Assembly (NCBI RefSeq): GCF_002994745.2
Contig: NC_037092.1
Location: 3,524,501-3,588,500 of the forward strand
Direction: 5' to 3'
DNA length: 64,000 bases
From: Rosa chinensis
Lineage: Eukaryota > Streptophyta > Magnoliopsida > Rosales > Rosaceae
In this document: positions 23,161 through 34,560 of the stretch, one piece after another
How positions within the stretch are numbered: the first letter of the stretch is position 1
How the letters are laid out: every line of letters begins with the position of its first letter
Notes under the pieces: model-generated
Database searches by the model: none
The model's input: the letters and a program-made list of their open reading frames with translations, nothing else
Told to the model about the DNA's origin: nothing
Position numbers and translations under genes: made by a program

Positions 23161-24402
23161 CTTGTTAAACTAATCAATCTTATAAATCAAAACATTGCCA
23201 TGTACCTTTTCCAGAACGAACCCAAACTGATTTGTTGTCTTCTCTTTTGTATCTCAGTGCTTGACCTTTTATAGACTGCAAATCACAGAAAAAACAAATT
23301 TCAGATCAATAGTTTTTAGAAAGATGATAAAACTAACATTTATCAACATAAAGATCAATAGTTGGAATTCTGTAAATAAACTGATTCAATAACACTGAGC
23401 GTAACTCTTTACATACCTGAATTCAAAGCACTACCAAAATTTGATCGCACACTGTTCCCAATATCCACTGAATAAAACCAAACAAACCATCTATTACAAT
23501 TATATAAACCACCATAAACCGAAACAAATTCTATAATCCAAATACAACAACGGCCAAATAAACCATCCAGCAACTAACAAAACCAGGAACAGCGGCAAAA
23601 CAACAATCCAGATACTCCTTTGTACAAAACCTACAGAATAAAAACAAAACAGTCATTACCACTCAAAGACAAAGAAAACACCCAAACCTCAGTAATCACC
23701 GAAAATTAAAACCTCAAGAAAAACATGGAAACCCAAATCAATACCCCTAAAACATGAAAACTCAAATCAATTGAAACCCAACCACAACAAAAAACCAATT
23801 CAAAACCACAAAACCATAGACATCAATAAAACACCACCCTCGATGACAAACCAAGTTTTAATCAGACAAAGAAAAGGAACAAACTTTAATCAAATTCCCA
23901 AAAGGAAAAAAGGTTTAAAAGTTTACCTCTGTTAAGGGGATTAGAATTGCTGATCTTGATTTTGACTGGAAGCCTGTTGTCCGTTAACAGGAACTCTAGA
24001 TAGTGATAGAGACTTCATGGCAAAACGGTAATCCTAAATTCCTACTACTGTTTGTCCCATTCTAGTATCTGGAAACATCACGAAAGTTTATGCTGTTCGG
24101 ACTGTGTAATTACTTCAGCTTCCGGTTGAGATTAGTTCCATTTTTCTTTTCAGTAAAGGACGGGTAAAATGGACTTTTCGCAACCATTATGGCAGTCTGA
24201 GATTGTGGGTGAAAATCAAGGGCAGAACCGTCACTCCACTGTTACATGAACAGTTGTGAACAGTTAACTCACCTTTAATATATAGTATAATTTGGTCATT
24301 GCAATGAAATACTTAGGCAGGAGTTTGAAAAAAATTAGCGATAACTATTTTAGTGACCAATAGGTAATGTTGGTCATTAATTTCATTCTATTAATGAGTA
24401 AT
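23161..24402. other. CACTA-like interior, no gene confirmed
   Basis: The minus strand shows one exon-like piece at about 23215-23280 with flanking splice-like signals, and a short frame beginning MKSLSLSRVPVNGQ near 24020. These could be upstream exons of the captured gene, but I cannot tie them to the IQM family. Sequence from about 24280 carries 'ggtcatt' and 'agtgacc' words, the right subterminal region of the CACTA-like element. Confidence 0.35.
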
Positions 24403-24417
24403 GACTAATTATAAGTT

Positions 24418-25807
24418 TTTTTTTTTTATCAAGAAGAAACTTCATTACTAATGAACTGGATACAATGAGTTTTGGCAACATCTCATACATAGAGATGGCC
24501 ACTGGACTTCACACTCGAACTCCAAAATGACTAACTGACAGAACCAAAAAAGGCCCCAACTCAACTAAAGACTGAATACTTGCACAACAATTAAACAACA
24601 GAGACAAAATGCGCAGGAGCAGTGAATCCATGACACACAACTTTGTCTACACTAACTCGCCACTCAGAGTCCTCTTGACCTGCCTTTGATTGACCAAGTC
24701 GACACTCGTTGTGACTTCGAACCCGACCATGGTGAAATGCTGGACCGTTAGACCTGACACTAAATGTTGGACCCTAATGTCAACATCGTCAATCCACAAA
24801 TGCTCCAAATCGCCATAACCTTCGAACCGAGATCAGACAGGAACAACCCACTAGAAGGCCAAGGATGATTGTCTGTGCCAGTATGCCACCTCCAGACATT
24901 CTCGCCACCACTGCTGACCCAACTCCAGAACAGGAACGCCCACGATACCGCCGAAGAGAAGATTATCTATGCTAAAATTGCAGTGCACCCGACCCAACAA
25001 CTAATACTTAAAACAATACCTTGAAAGTGATTTATTGCTGAAAAACAAACAAAATAAACCCAACCCTAAAAACTAGTAAAACAGCCCACCAACAAACATT
25101 AAACCCTGCCCAACCCCCCTCATCCCAGCAAGGGGCAACGTCGCACCATCAAGCCCACCTCGCCGCCACCACTTCCAGACCCCAACCGCCGTCAACCAAC
25201 ATCGTCAGCCAATCCACCCAACCCTCCCGATCCATGTTAGCAGCTGCACCACCGCCAATGCACGAGTCCCGACATCAGACCCTCACCACCCTGTTGCCGA
25301 CGGGACACCAGCAAAAGGTCTCAAATCTCATCCTAACCCCAAGTCTGCTTGGCCAGAGACCAGATCGAAAGTCCAATCTGATAATCCGGCCAGCACGATC
25401 TTCTTCCTCCAACCCACCACCAAACAAATATCTGGATCTACCGATATGAAATTGTACTGTTGCTCCCAATCCACCGCCATGCATCCACACTCCCATCAGG
25501 CGAAAATCAGCTTCCACTCCGCTTTCTCCCACCAATCCACCGACACAGCGATTCGATCCCTCTTTCGAGTCCGCCCCGTCCTCCGGCCAACCCGACCTTT
25601 GCAATCCTCCTTCCAACCCCAAAACCTATTAAGAAGGCAAAATAACTAGAGAGACTAAGAAAAACTGAGGAAAACAAAGCACCCCTCCCGGACCGAGACG
25701 CAGTGGCAGAGTCGCGGCTACGTCCGGCCGGGAGAGCACGAAGGCTGGTTTTCTTTTTTTCTCTGGCGCATGAGGCGCGTTCTTTTTTCTTAGGGTTAGG
25801 AACTTAC
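24418..25807 (-). mobile_element. LINE-like retroposon nested in the CACTA-like element
   Basis: A 1.39-kb GC-rich block with poly-T (poly-A on the sense strand) at its left edge. A perfect 15-bp target duplication, GACTAATTATAAGTT, lies at 24403-24417 and 25808-25822. The sense strand starts with AACCCTAAGAAAAAAG and a GC-rich leader and ends 'aatgaagtttcttcttgat' plus poly-A, in the style of plant L1 LINE tails. No reverse transcriptase is present and short frames such as 25275-25622 have no known domain. It is a non-autonomous LINE derivative or LINE-mobilised sequence. It sits within the CACTA subterminal repeats, so it is younger than that insertion. Confidence 0.75.
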
Positions 25808-25865
25808 GACTAATTATAAGTTGGTCAATATGTTTTAGTCACTAATGTCCATATTTGTTGTAGTT

Positions 25866-26260
25866 CATGAAAATTTGAAAGAATTTCAGTGAAGCTTTGT
25901 ACACTCTATATTATCATCTATTCATCTTCATTTTCAAAAATGTTAATATATATCATCTTCAAAGATGATATTTTCAAGTAAAGATGTAACACCATTGATA
26001 TAGTCCACATCTCACTATCTTATCTGGTCACTTTTAGTAACATTCAAACTTTAAGTGAATGTTTTCAACCATGAACATGCACAATTAACATTGAGAAAAA
26101 GAATTGAACTTGTGAAGGAAGCAAACAGTGTATGGTAGTTTCATTTTGAGAGAGACGCAAATTACATGCAAAGAAATCATCTTATAGGTAAATTCAAGTC
26201 CAAAAAATTCCAAAAAAAAAAAAAAGTAATTGAAACCCAGTAAATATCTCTCATGACTTT
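25866..26260. repeat. Duplicated flank block, right part (matches 750-1310)
   Basis: Resumes the homology with 750-1310 immediately after the CACTA-like right end ('gaatttcag', 'cattcaaactttaagtgaat', 'acatgcaaagaaat', 'acccagtaaatatc'). It contains no gene. Confidence 0.65.
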
Positions 26261-26841
26261 TCTCCCCCACCCCTCAACTAAAACCAATCAATCTCTACAT
26301 GAAAGAATCATAAAACCACCATCATCATCATGACAAATAGCTAGAATACATAAGAACTTGATGTACAAGAACGAAACAACTCATAAATTTATAGTAGAAA
26401 CAATTTAGTACAGGAGTCAAGGGGAGACCCACCAACCGCCATTTACGGCTTTCCTTCTTCTTCTTCATTTTTGGTTGTGAAATGGGATAATTGACCCAGT
26501 TTCTAATCTATAATGATTGGCATCCAGAAGTCATCCACAAGTAACATCTCATAATTACCTGAGTTTTAATCTCATAGGGCAATAAATATAGAAACAAAGA
26601 ATTGTGGGTACGGACAAGTAGTGCAGTGATAACTCAAAAGCCAAGGTGGTCTGAAATGACTGAACAATGTATATCAAATTTTGTCATGATAAATCTAAAG
26701 GAAATTCTTTTGAGGAAAAACTATCACATGGTCAAGACTTAATTATTGTATACAAAATTGTCAATATGAAAAGACCTTCACCTACCCCAATAAAAACAGG
26801 TTGTTTTCTACACCAAAAAGAAAACCCTCAATATGTATAAG
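26261..26841. other. Intergenic, 3' of receptor gene 1
   Basis: AT-rich DNA without a coding signal. It probably holds part of the 3' region of gene 1, but no polyadenylation site could be fixed. Confidence 0.4.
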
Positions 26842-27025
26842 CAAAAATGTTCACCTGGTCAGTTATTGACCAAGAAAATAATGCCCAACCACCATTGGAT
26901 GTAAATCCAATGGCAGAGAGAATTATTATTAAGTTGAGGTGTTTTGTTTTCAACCATTGGATGTAAATCTAAGGGTTATTGAGCATAAATTCTTTGGTCA
27001 GCAACTGACCAAGTGAACACCACTG
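26842..27025. mobile_element. Mutator-type MITE, 184 bp
   Basis: Inverted terminal repeats of about 35 bp with mismatches; both ends contain GTTCAC followed by TGGTCAGTT and TGACCAA. The 10-bp direct repeat TATGTATAAG flanks it at 26832-26841 and 27026-27035, in the 9-10-bp range of Mutator-like elements. Each end also contains its own short palindrome (TGGTCAG...CTGACCA), so the ends can fold separately. No coding capacity. Confidence 0.75.
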
Positions 27026-27090
27026 TATGTATAAGAACCCTTGAGAATGACCAAAAGGCATTGCATTGTGATGTAACAATTTGCTAGCAC

Positions 27091-30000
27091 TTATCGACCT
27101 TCTATCATTGTAATGCTAGCTTCATTTTTGGAGGAATTAATACTCTCATAGTGCGATCGAGCATGATAAGCTGAGTTTTGGATAGTGAATACAGGCAGCT
27201 TAGGTCGTGGACAATCTTTGTCACTGCTTAACATCAAAGCTATATCCGCCATGATTGGCCTATCCACAGCATTGTCTTGTACACACAAAAGCCCGATATG
27301 CAAGCATTTCAGTACTTCCGATGAGGAATATGAATAGCCCAATATTTCATCTACTAACTCCAATCCCTTGCCTTCATTCCACAAGTTCCATGCCTGTAAA
27401 AGTTCATACATATGATTTAAGCTATATGAAATAAGATGGTGCTCATGAGTTCACATTTTACATGAAAAGTTAAAGTATGAACTTACATAGGCTAGCAAGC
27501 CTAGTTGTTGGTCATATAAAGAGAAGCTGGTATTCTTCTTGCTGCTAATAATCTCCAAAACTAATACCCCGAAGCTATAGACATCGGATTTTTCAGAAAA
27601 CAGCCCTCCCATGGCATATTCCGGAGACATATAGCCACTGCATGGCAAACTAATTAGTAGGTAACAATTAACTATGTTGGAGATTAGGAAGGAAATGATT
27701 CTTACCGTGTTCCAACAACTTTCTGTGTATTTTCAAGATTTTGTGTTCCTTCAACTATGCGAGCCAATCCAAAATCTGATATTTTTGGATTCATTTTCTC
27801 ATCCAAGAGAATGTTGCTGACTTTCAAATCCCTATGTATCACCTTCACATACGAATCATGATGGAGATAAAGAAGCCCTCTAACAACACCCTGAATAATA
27901 TTAAAGCGTATCGGCCAATCAAGCACTGCTCTCTTCCTCGTATCTGATCAAATAATCAATGCACCTACTTAGAGTGTAATCAGTAATGGTTTTTCATAAA
28001 TCATGACTCCCATGCATGCTACCCGTTCAAAACTTCGTTAAAACCAAATTTCTAGCCGTCTTTAATTGCTATGAAATGCAGACACAGTTGATGAAAAGTA
28101 GTAGTGACTGCAACATAGAGATATGAAGTGAACACACAATAGAGACCATATCGTACATACACATTCAATATCTAATAGCTCTCTGCATTATATATGACAG
28201 ACATAATCGATATCTAATATCTGAAAGTAGTGAATGGATTATTTGTCTCGAGTAATTTATGTCATGTGACTCTATTCATAGCTAGCTTAGTTAGTATGCA
28301 GTTGTGATTCCAGAACCTAAGTTATGCTGAGGTTCAATTCTTCAGACTTTTCTAATTTATCTTTTTCTTGTTAAATAAGAAAAGATAAGTCAGTAACTTA
28401 CTTTTCAAAGTAATTTTCATGGTTGCCCCAAGTTTGACATTTACAAACAGCAAAGATACTTTCAATGAAATAAGAAGATAGGTGAAGATGAGTTTTGCAC
28501 TGGATGAGTTTTGCACAGCAATTGAACATAAAACACTAATAAAACTAACCGAATAGAAAAGTATCCAAGCTTTTGTTTAGCATGAACTCGTAAATCAGTA
28601 ACTTCTCATCCTCTTTAACGCACCAACCCATCATCCTAACAAGATTTTTGTGTTGAAGATTGGAAATCAACAGCATCTCATTCTTGAACTCTTCAATGCC
28701 TTGTCCTGAGCTACTAGATAGTCTTTTTACAGCTATTTCCTTCCCATCTTGTAGCACACCCTATACGAAGTCCCCAAGTTAATCATGGTGTTTATGTTTG
28801 TATCCTTTTACCTCTTACAATGTTGTATTACCCTCAAGTAAACAAATAAATACCTTATAAACAGGACCAAAGCCTCCTTGCCCAAGTTTGTTTGTAATGC
28901 TGAAATTGTCTGTAGCAGTTAATATGGTATCAAAATCATAGACCAATAGCTCTGATGGATCGTGCTTTCCAATATATTCTCGGAGAGTGTCCCTAGTAGT
29001 TAAAATCGATTCTGTTCATTCAAAGGCAAGGTTTGTTAATTTGCAAGTATAAACGTCAAACACCAAGTCAGAATAAAACAACAAAAGTTATGGATATCAA
29101 CCAGTATATAACTATACATGCTCGTATACAGTTCTGCAGGGAAGTTATTATGATTTGATTAGTAGTCTAGTACTTCGCAGAGACGCTGATAAATGTTCTA
29201 ATGTTTCAGAATAATTGATCTCCTCTTTCTCATTCTCTTACCCTTTTGGTTAGCTCACAACCTGTGCAAACTGAACACTATGGCAACCAAGATAATAATT
29301 AAACCAATAGCTGTAAGGTAGGCAATCAACTTAATTGGCTTTCCTTCACCTGCAATTTAATTTACAACATGAAAAAGAAAACATAAGAAAAAGATAAGAT
29401 ATTGCTAATTACAGTTTTGCAAGCATTATGAATTACCTAGTTCTCTATGTGCTAGGCGAATATAGATCTCAACACCCCCATTGGAAAATTTCTGTAAATC
29501 AATAAGGTCTTTGTACCACACTAGACACCCAATATTATTAACAAGTGCATAAGCCAGGCATGAACAATTATTTAGGCACCGTATCTTGCAGTCATTGAAC
29601 TTGTCTTCAAGATCCAAAGATGTAATATACTGATGATAATCTGGTACTTTGGCCCGTATGATCTTCCTAAACCCATCATCATCATCATCTTTTTTTCCTT
29701 GCAATGGTACTGACTTCTTATTTGTTTGTCTCTCACAGAATAATTCTGTTTTCCTTACACACCCACTGGTCCAGTCTCCTTTGCTCCATTCCTGGTGTGA
29801 CTTTGGTACAAACCCTTTCAAACACTTGCAGATTGGAGATTCAGAAATGCTGCAAATCCCATAAGGCCCACATGTTCCATAGATGTCACATCGATTATTC
29901 TTTTGTGACTCACATTTGAGTGACCAATTCCTACCATTTTCTGAATACATATGCTTCAACTTTCCCTGTGAAGAGAGGTCTAAATATCCGAGAGTTTCCT

Positions 30001-30781
30001 TGGGTAAGTTATAAGAGTAATACTTTGTTCCCTGATCCACATTTTCATCTAGTTTAAATCCACTTAGATATCGATCATCCATATTTGGAATGCCGATGAA
30101 CTTTGATTTATCCCATGGCCCACTTCTCCAGAAGGGAATTGATCGATTAATCCAAATGATCAATTGTGCTGGCATATCTGTTCGCCGTCCGAGTTCAGTT
30201 GTATATATCCCACTAGATGGATCTCTCTCACTTTTCCAGGCAGTTAAGAAACTGCTTTTTCTATTTTTAATATCGTATCCCAACATCATGTTTGGTAGCA
30301 AAGTGTCACCAGGATGATGAAAGCTCTGCCATATTGATTCACCAGCTCCTATAACATCTTTGACAACAAAGTTTCCATCATCTGAAAGAACTGCAGCAAC
30401 TAAACTAGTATTAGATGATGAAACCTGTATTGTAACATTGGTTGACCAAACAGAATTCTGCTTCCCATCCACAAGCTCCAGACTCCCATTGCTGCTAACT
30501 CTCAAACTAGCCAAGGTGTCTATAAAAGCAATAGGCTTATCTCTGTTAGCTACCCATACTACTTTTCGTGGAAATATGTCCTTGTGCCATATTCCCACAT
30601 ACTTGTTACCAGAACTATTAGGACTGAAGAAGCCCAATTCGAATATTAGACCAGGAGAGACTAGAGTTTCTCCCTCGGATAGTGGGTGCGAAGGAGTTAT
30701 GTTATATACTTCAGCACCATGCTGTGACAGAAGCAAACTGAAGATGAATAAGAAAAACAAAGTAACACTACCCAGTTGCAT
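27091..30781 (-). pseudogene. Receptor gene 1: SD1-type S-domain receptor kinase with premature stop
   Basis: Seven exons on the minus strand: 30781-29437, 29349-29242, 29011-28854, 28760-28550, 27943-27706, 27637-27487, 27393-27091. All borders are GT...AG and the phases join into 838 codons. Exon 1 encodes a signal peptide (to about residue 22), bulb-type lectin, S-locus glycoprotein/EGF-like (CDIYGTCGPYGICSISESPI) and PAN domains. Exon 2 encodes the membrane span. Exons 3-7 encode a Ser/Thr kinase with GQGGFG, EIAVK, HRDLK, DFG and SPE. In exon 2 the codon at 29257-29255 is TGA where genes 2-5 have CGA (HRL-stop instead of HRLRANQK), a single C-to-T change in a CpG. Translation would stop just inside the membrane, giving a ~478-residue kinase-less receptor. 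The kinase exons are otherwise clean, so the stop is recent. It could be a dead gene or a decoy/co-receptor-like protein. Confidence 0.9.
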
Positions 30782-31278
30782 CCCTACCCAAATATGTTTC
30801 CCAGAAGAACAATGTCAATTATTTTCTGTTTCACAAGGATAACTATGCTAATGAAAGTACTAAAGCACCTAGGCCACAGAGAATTTAGCTTAGACCAGGT
30901 AATTGACAAAGTTCTATGATAGTTCTGCCAATGCTTTCAAAATCATGGCAGACAAATTTGATATTATCTAACCACATTCAGTAAAGTTGAATGTGATTTA
31001 ACTGCCATTACATTGATACATTTCACATCCCACTATCTTCTATGGTCACTTTCAGTTATTCAACATACTAATTGAATTCAAACTAACAAATGCGGAGCGT
31101 GTCGGGCGAGTAAGCCCATGTTAGTCTCCTAAGCTTTCCAATTTTAGTCGGTCATGACCAATTGCTCAAGCTCCATCCAAATTGAACGTTAACCCTGACA
31201 ATGATTTCCTTGCCTAACTTTGGGACAAAGGTGACAAATGCTTCGAAAGTCATCCCTAAAAGAACAGTGTGTCTTGAG
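30782..31278. other. 5' flank of gene 1
   Basis: Nearly identical to the 5' flank of gene 3 (47460-48153) from the start codon outward, so the promoters of genes 1 and 3 are recent copies. No TATA box or other element could be assigned securely. The outer part contains the start of an unidentified gene-like relic on the minus strand (near 31170-31260). Confidence 0.6.
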
Positions 31279-31566
31279 CAAGGTTCTAAATCTCTGCGAT
31301 ATTTCCGATATATCCCCCGATATCTCCTTTTTTCGATGGACCGATATATCTAGGGGGGTAAATATCTTATCTGTCACCGTTTCTGCGAAATTTCTCCGAC
31401 ATCGTCAAATATCCCCGATATATTAAATATTTGCGATATATCCCGATAAAGTGAAGAAATATCTGTAAAATTTGAGGTAAAAAAAAAAAAAAAAAAACTT
31501 AGTAATTCTCTAAATGAAAATATGTGTGAAGAGAGATTTCCTAAAGGCAAATTTGAGTGAGGAGAA

Positions 31567-31700
31567 ATCCCCTCAAGGTGAATCTAGGTGAGTAGAAAAT
31601 CCCCTCAAGGCAAATCTAAGTGAGTAGAAAATCCCCTCAAGGCGAATCTAGGTGAGGAGAATTGGATAAATACCCTCAAGGCGATTTTGGGTGAGAAGTA
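31567..31700. repeat. 32-bp tandem repeat inside the hAT element
   Basis: Units begin at 31567, 31599 and 31631 with ATCCCCTCAAGG and continue 'cgaatctaggtgagtagaaa'. A diverged fourth copy follows near 31665-31700. Confidence 0.85.
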
Positions 31701-32312
31701 ATTATCTAAAAGTCTAAATGCAAATCTGTGTGAGGAGAGATTTGGTACTGTGTAGTCTGTGACTATTTCTGTAACTCTGTATGTAGTTTGTAACTCTGTA
31801 GTTGAATAATAGAAAAAAGATAAAGCCATAAATGTTCAATTATTCAAGGAACCATATATGGATGACATGATGAGAAGAGAGTGCAGAGTACGGAGTATTA
31901 AATTTTGGCTATTCATATTGAAAAAGTGAGGAATAACGAATCTACTGTGTAGTCTGTGTCTTAAACCTGAAATTTTTTTTTGGAAGTTGTCTCTTGTTTT
32001 AGTGGATCAACATAATTAAAAATAGAAAGTGATATATGATATGAAGCAAACCACAGACGGTTAAATAGTTAAATGTAATTCATCTTTTTTTATTGATTTT
32101 ATTTTATTAAGTGCAATGTTTATAAAACTATACAAAGGGCCCCAAATTGATCAAGGCCCCAAAGTGCCACCGGAGATCAAAACAGAGGTGATAGCATGGA
32201 TAAAGAGAAAAGATTCTATTAAGCAAGAAACGGCAGCTGTTTAAGATGATATTAGAGAATAACTCCGCAATGATTATCTTGGCAATCAAACAAGTGTGTA
32301 CAATGACGATGA

Positions 32313-32343
32313 CGACAATGATGATGATGATGATGATGATGAT
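32313..32343. repeat. (GAT)n microsatellite
   Basis: About ten GAT units upstream of the hAT ORF. In one frame it would give an acidic run (poly-Asp), possibly a remnant of an upstream exon. Confidence 0.9.
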
Positions 32344-32360
32344 TTCAGTATCCACCAGAC

Positions 32361-33254
32361 ATGCACCCTGCAGAACAACAAGATTATCGTGCTGCAGTAA
32401 GACGATCAACCGCAGATCGTGATAAGAACTCTCAGTTTAGTAGAAGTGCAAGATTTCAATTTCCAAAACAATCGAGAGGCGGTAGTAGCAGTCAACAACC
32501 GCAACAAGTTGATCGATCAAAAACCTATCGGTACTCATTTCCTGAGCCTCCAGTAGCAATGCCATCAAAAGATAGTCGATCAAAACAAAGCACAATTAAA
32601 TCATTACTAAAAGGTGGTAGAGAAATATTGGCAACAATGGTGTCCAAATACCACATATATGATGCTGTCCCTTTTAACAAAGCTGATTCTTCACATTTCC
32701 AAAACATGTTGACTACAGCTGGAAGCGGAACAGGTGGTGGAGGTGAAAGATATGAATATGGACAATCTTCTGTGGATGGAGGATTCCAATTTACCTGTGA
32801 AGGTAATTTTGATCATGCCACCCAAGATGAAGACCACGGAGTGAGAACAGCTGATCATGGTGCTCAAGAGAAGACCCGATATGGGAGCAGGACTAGAAGT
32901 GCAACTGATGATCAAAGTACCCAATCTGATGTTTCTTCAATTGCCTTAAGTTTTGACTCTATCAGTTTAGGCACAGAGCGCAGTGGGATCTCAAATGAAT
33001 CTCATGAAAGCAACAATCAATTTGGTTATGATGCTTATGGATATAATCAATATGGAGAAGTATATGATCAGTCATCTAATTGGGTTCATCCTTATTATCC
33101 CCTTATAGGGGAAACAGTCGGCAGCTCTAAAGAGATCTATAACTATCATGTTCATCACTACAATTTGCACTATATGGGTCATATGTCTTGGTCTGATTAT
33201 TGCATTTTCGTAGACCAGCGAGCGGCTTTTCAACCGCCTAGAGTCTCTTTTTGA
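32361..33254 (+). CDS. hAT transposase remnant (N-terminal and C-terminal parts fused)
   Basis: A 297-codon frame inside the hAT element. It opens with MHPAEQQDYRAAVRRST, like the stretch after the zinc finger in plant hAT transposases. Around residues 75-110 it has 'TIKSLLKGGREILATMVSKY' and then 'AVPFNKADSSHFQNML', which resembles the start of the DUF659 region. From about residue 150 it is a Ser/Asp/Tyr/Gly-rich tail like the C-terminal tails of such proteins. The RNase H-like catalytic core and dimerisation domain are absent, so it cannot transpose on its own. An AG acceptor (TTTCAG at 32343-32348) and a (GAT)n tract lie just upstream, so the ATG may be internal to an exon read from further 5'. 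Whether it is expressed is unknown. Confidence 0.6.
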   Translation: MHPAEQQDYRAAVRRSTADRDKNSQFSRSARFQFPKQSRGGSSSQQPQQVDRSKTYRYSFPEPPVAMPSKDSRSKQSTIKSLLKGGREILATMVSKYHIYDAVPFNKADSSHFQNMLTTAGSGTGGGGERYEYGQSSVDGGFQFTCEGNFDHATQDEDHGVRTADHGAQEKTRYGSRTRSATDDQSTQSDVSSIALSFDSISLGTERSGISNESHESNNQFGYDAYGYNQYGEVYDQSSNWVHPYYPLIGETVGSSKEIYNYHVHHYNLHYMGHMSWSDYCIFVDQRAAFQPPRVSF

Positions 33255-33420
33255 ATGTAGATGAAGTTGACATTCATATGTATTTATATGTAGTTCTAAA
33301 TTTCTACTAAATTGACTTTTTTCAAAAACGATATTTTCGTACACTATATCCCCGATATATACGATATCTCCCTTTTTCAAAGTACCGATAGATATGAAAA
33401 TACCGATATTTAAAACCTTG

Positions 33421-34560
33421 GTCTTGAGTTCTGGTGGGAGAAGAGCCACGAAGATCCAGAAATTGCACCGTCCCATCGCCATTTACCATTGTAAGAACAA
33501 TCAGCAAGTTGCCATACCCTTATCGGGCCCATACAAACGTGACAATATTCCTCTTATACGGTATGGAGTTAAATTAAAAGGCCTCTGCAATAGTGCGTGC
33601 AATTCTGTTATTTCGTTTGTGGGACTACACTACAGCATTGTTTTAGTCCAAGTAGTCAAAAAGTTACACCTTCTTCTCCAATTCAGTTCACTTGTGCGCA
33701 AAGTGCACAACACTTTGAAGCAGCAAGTGCATTCAATACTGTCCAAGAGTGAAATCAACGCATTGAACGAAGGCAAGTCGTTCCACTACCCAAAATTGCT
33801 ACTTCTGTTGTGAGTCTGTGAGCGCAAGAAACTCCGACTGGGCTACTAGGCAGTAGGGACTCCAAAGTCAAGTCTTTCTAGGCTTTTACGAATCCGGTAA
33901 TAGCTTCATGAAAAAGTCTTTGAATATTTTGAAGCATTTTTTGAATATTTTGTCTTAATTTATTTGCATACTCTTGACTCCATGGACATCTCATGTACCA
34001 TGTGGTACTCTCTCTCGAACATTTTAACAAACACATTATCCTCACATCGAACAAAAAAAGAGAAGAAGATAACGCGGAAGACAAAGTGCTATTGTAAAGG
34101 AGATTGGATGAAAATGACGAGAGATTATTCAGAGCACCGCCGTGCACTTGCACCAACATAAATGAATGGTTAGATTGCATTAAATACACTTTTTGTTTAT
34201 TAAAAATAAAGTTGATAATAAATATCAAGAGTTGAAATTATTTTATAAGGGTTTGGTCACTTACACCGTCGGTGCATAAAATAATTTCCAGAAAATGACC
34301 CGTCTCGTAATATTTGCGCTTTAATTTGGAAATTCTGCCAGACAACAATACTGTACGGACCAAACTCATTGATCGACATGCACTTTGGACCGAACTGGTG
34401 ACTAAAAACAGAGGCAGTGTAGGTTTCAACGCAATTCTCTGGACGAGTGCAGATTTCAAAAGATTTATGTTTCCAGGAAATGGAAACTTGGGACCCCTAT
34501 ACCAGGAAATCATAAACAAAATGACAAAATAGAAAAATTATCGGAGAATGTGGTGCCTCA
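33421..34560 (-). pseudogene. Unidentified gene-like relic in the distal flank of gene 1
   Basis: This flank is shared with 48146-49100 upstream of gene 3. On the minus strand both copies keep matching protein-like pieces: 'FVALLPPELKT' near 33430-33480, and 'RCPWSQEYANKLRQNIQKML' near 33930-34000 (gene 3 copy: RCPWSEEYANELRQNIRQTL). A further piece lies at 34238-34519. The readings are broken by stops and shifts. The hAT element has split this copy from its continuation at about 31170-31260. I do not recognise the family; it could be a duplicated fragment of an ordinary gene or merely conserved spacer. Confidence 0.35.

Larger units (their letters stand above)
15246..25865. mobile_element. 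Large CACTA-like DNA transposon (degenerate), about 10.6 kb
   Basis: Both ends carry decayed CACTA-type inverted repeats. The left end reads AACAACAACAAA and continues with 'GGCATTAATGACC'; the right end, read inward on the minus strand, is AACTACAACAAA continuing 'GGACATTAGTGAC'. Both ends are packed with subterminal 'ggtcact'/'agtgacc' words, as is usual for CACTA/EnSpm elements. The paralogous sequence at 620-1310 runs through this point without the 10.6 kb, which supports one bounded insertion. The first C of CACTA is lost at both ends and no clean 3-bp target duplication is visible. I found no CACTA transposase. The interior holds gene fragments and a nested retroposon. Confidence 0.65.
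31279..33420 (+). mobile_element. hAT transposon, internally deleted, 2,142 bp
   Basis: Flanked by a perfect 8-bp target duplication GTCTTGAG (31271-31278 and 33421-33428). Terminal inverted repeats start CAAGGTTCTAAAT on the left and CAAGGTTTTAAAT on the right, followed on both sides by 'gatat'-rich subterminal DNA. An 8-bp duplication plus CAAGG ends defines hAT. The paralogous flank of gene 3 has a single GTCTTGAG at 48146-48153 and no insert, a clear empty site. The element carries one substantial ORF (32361-33254) but no complete transposase, so it is non-autonomous. Confidence 0.92.

Noticed and set aside
30360..30842. 160-codon plus-strand frame opposite exon 1 of gene 1 (and the same at 47038-47520)
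   Set aside because: It is antisense to a clearly coding, domain-bearing exon and exists in each paralogue because that exon is conserved.
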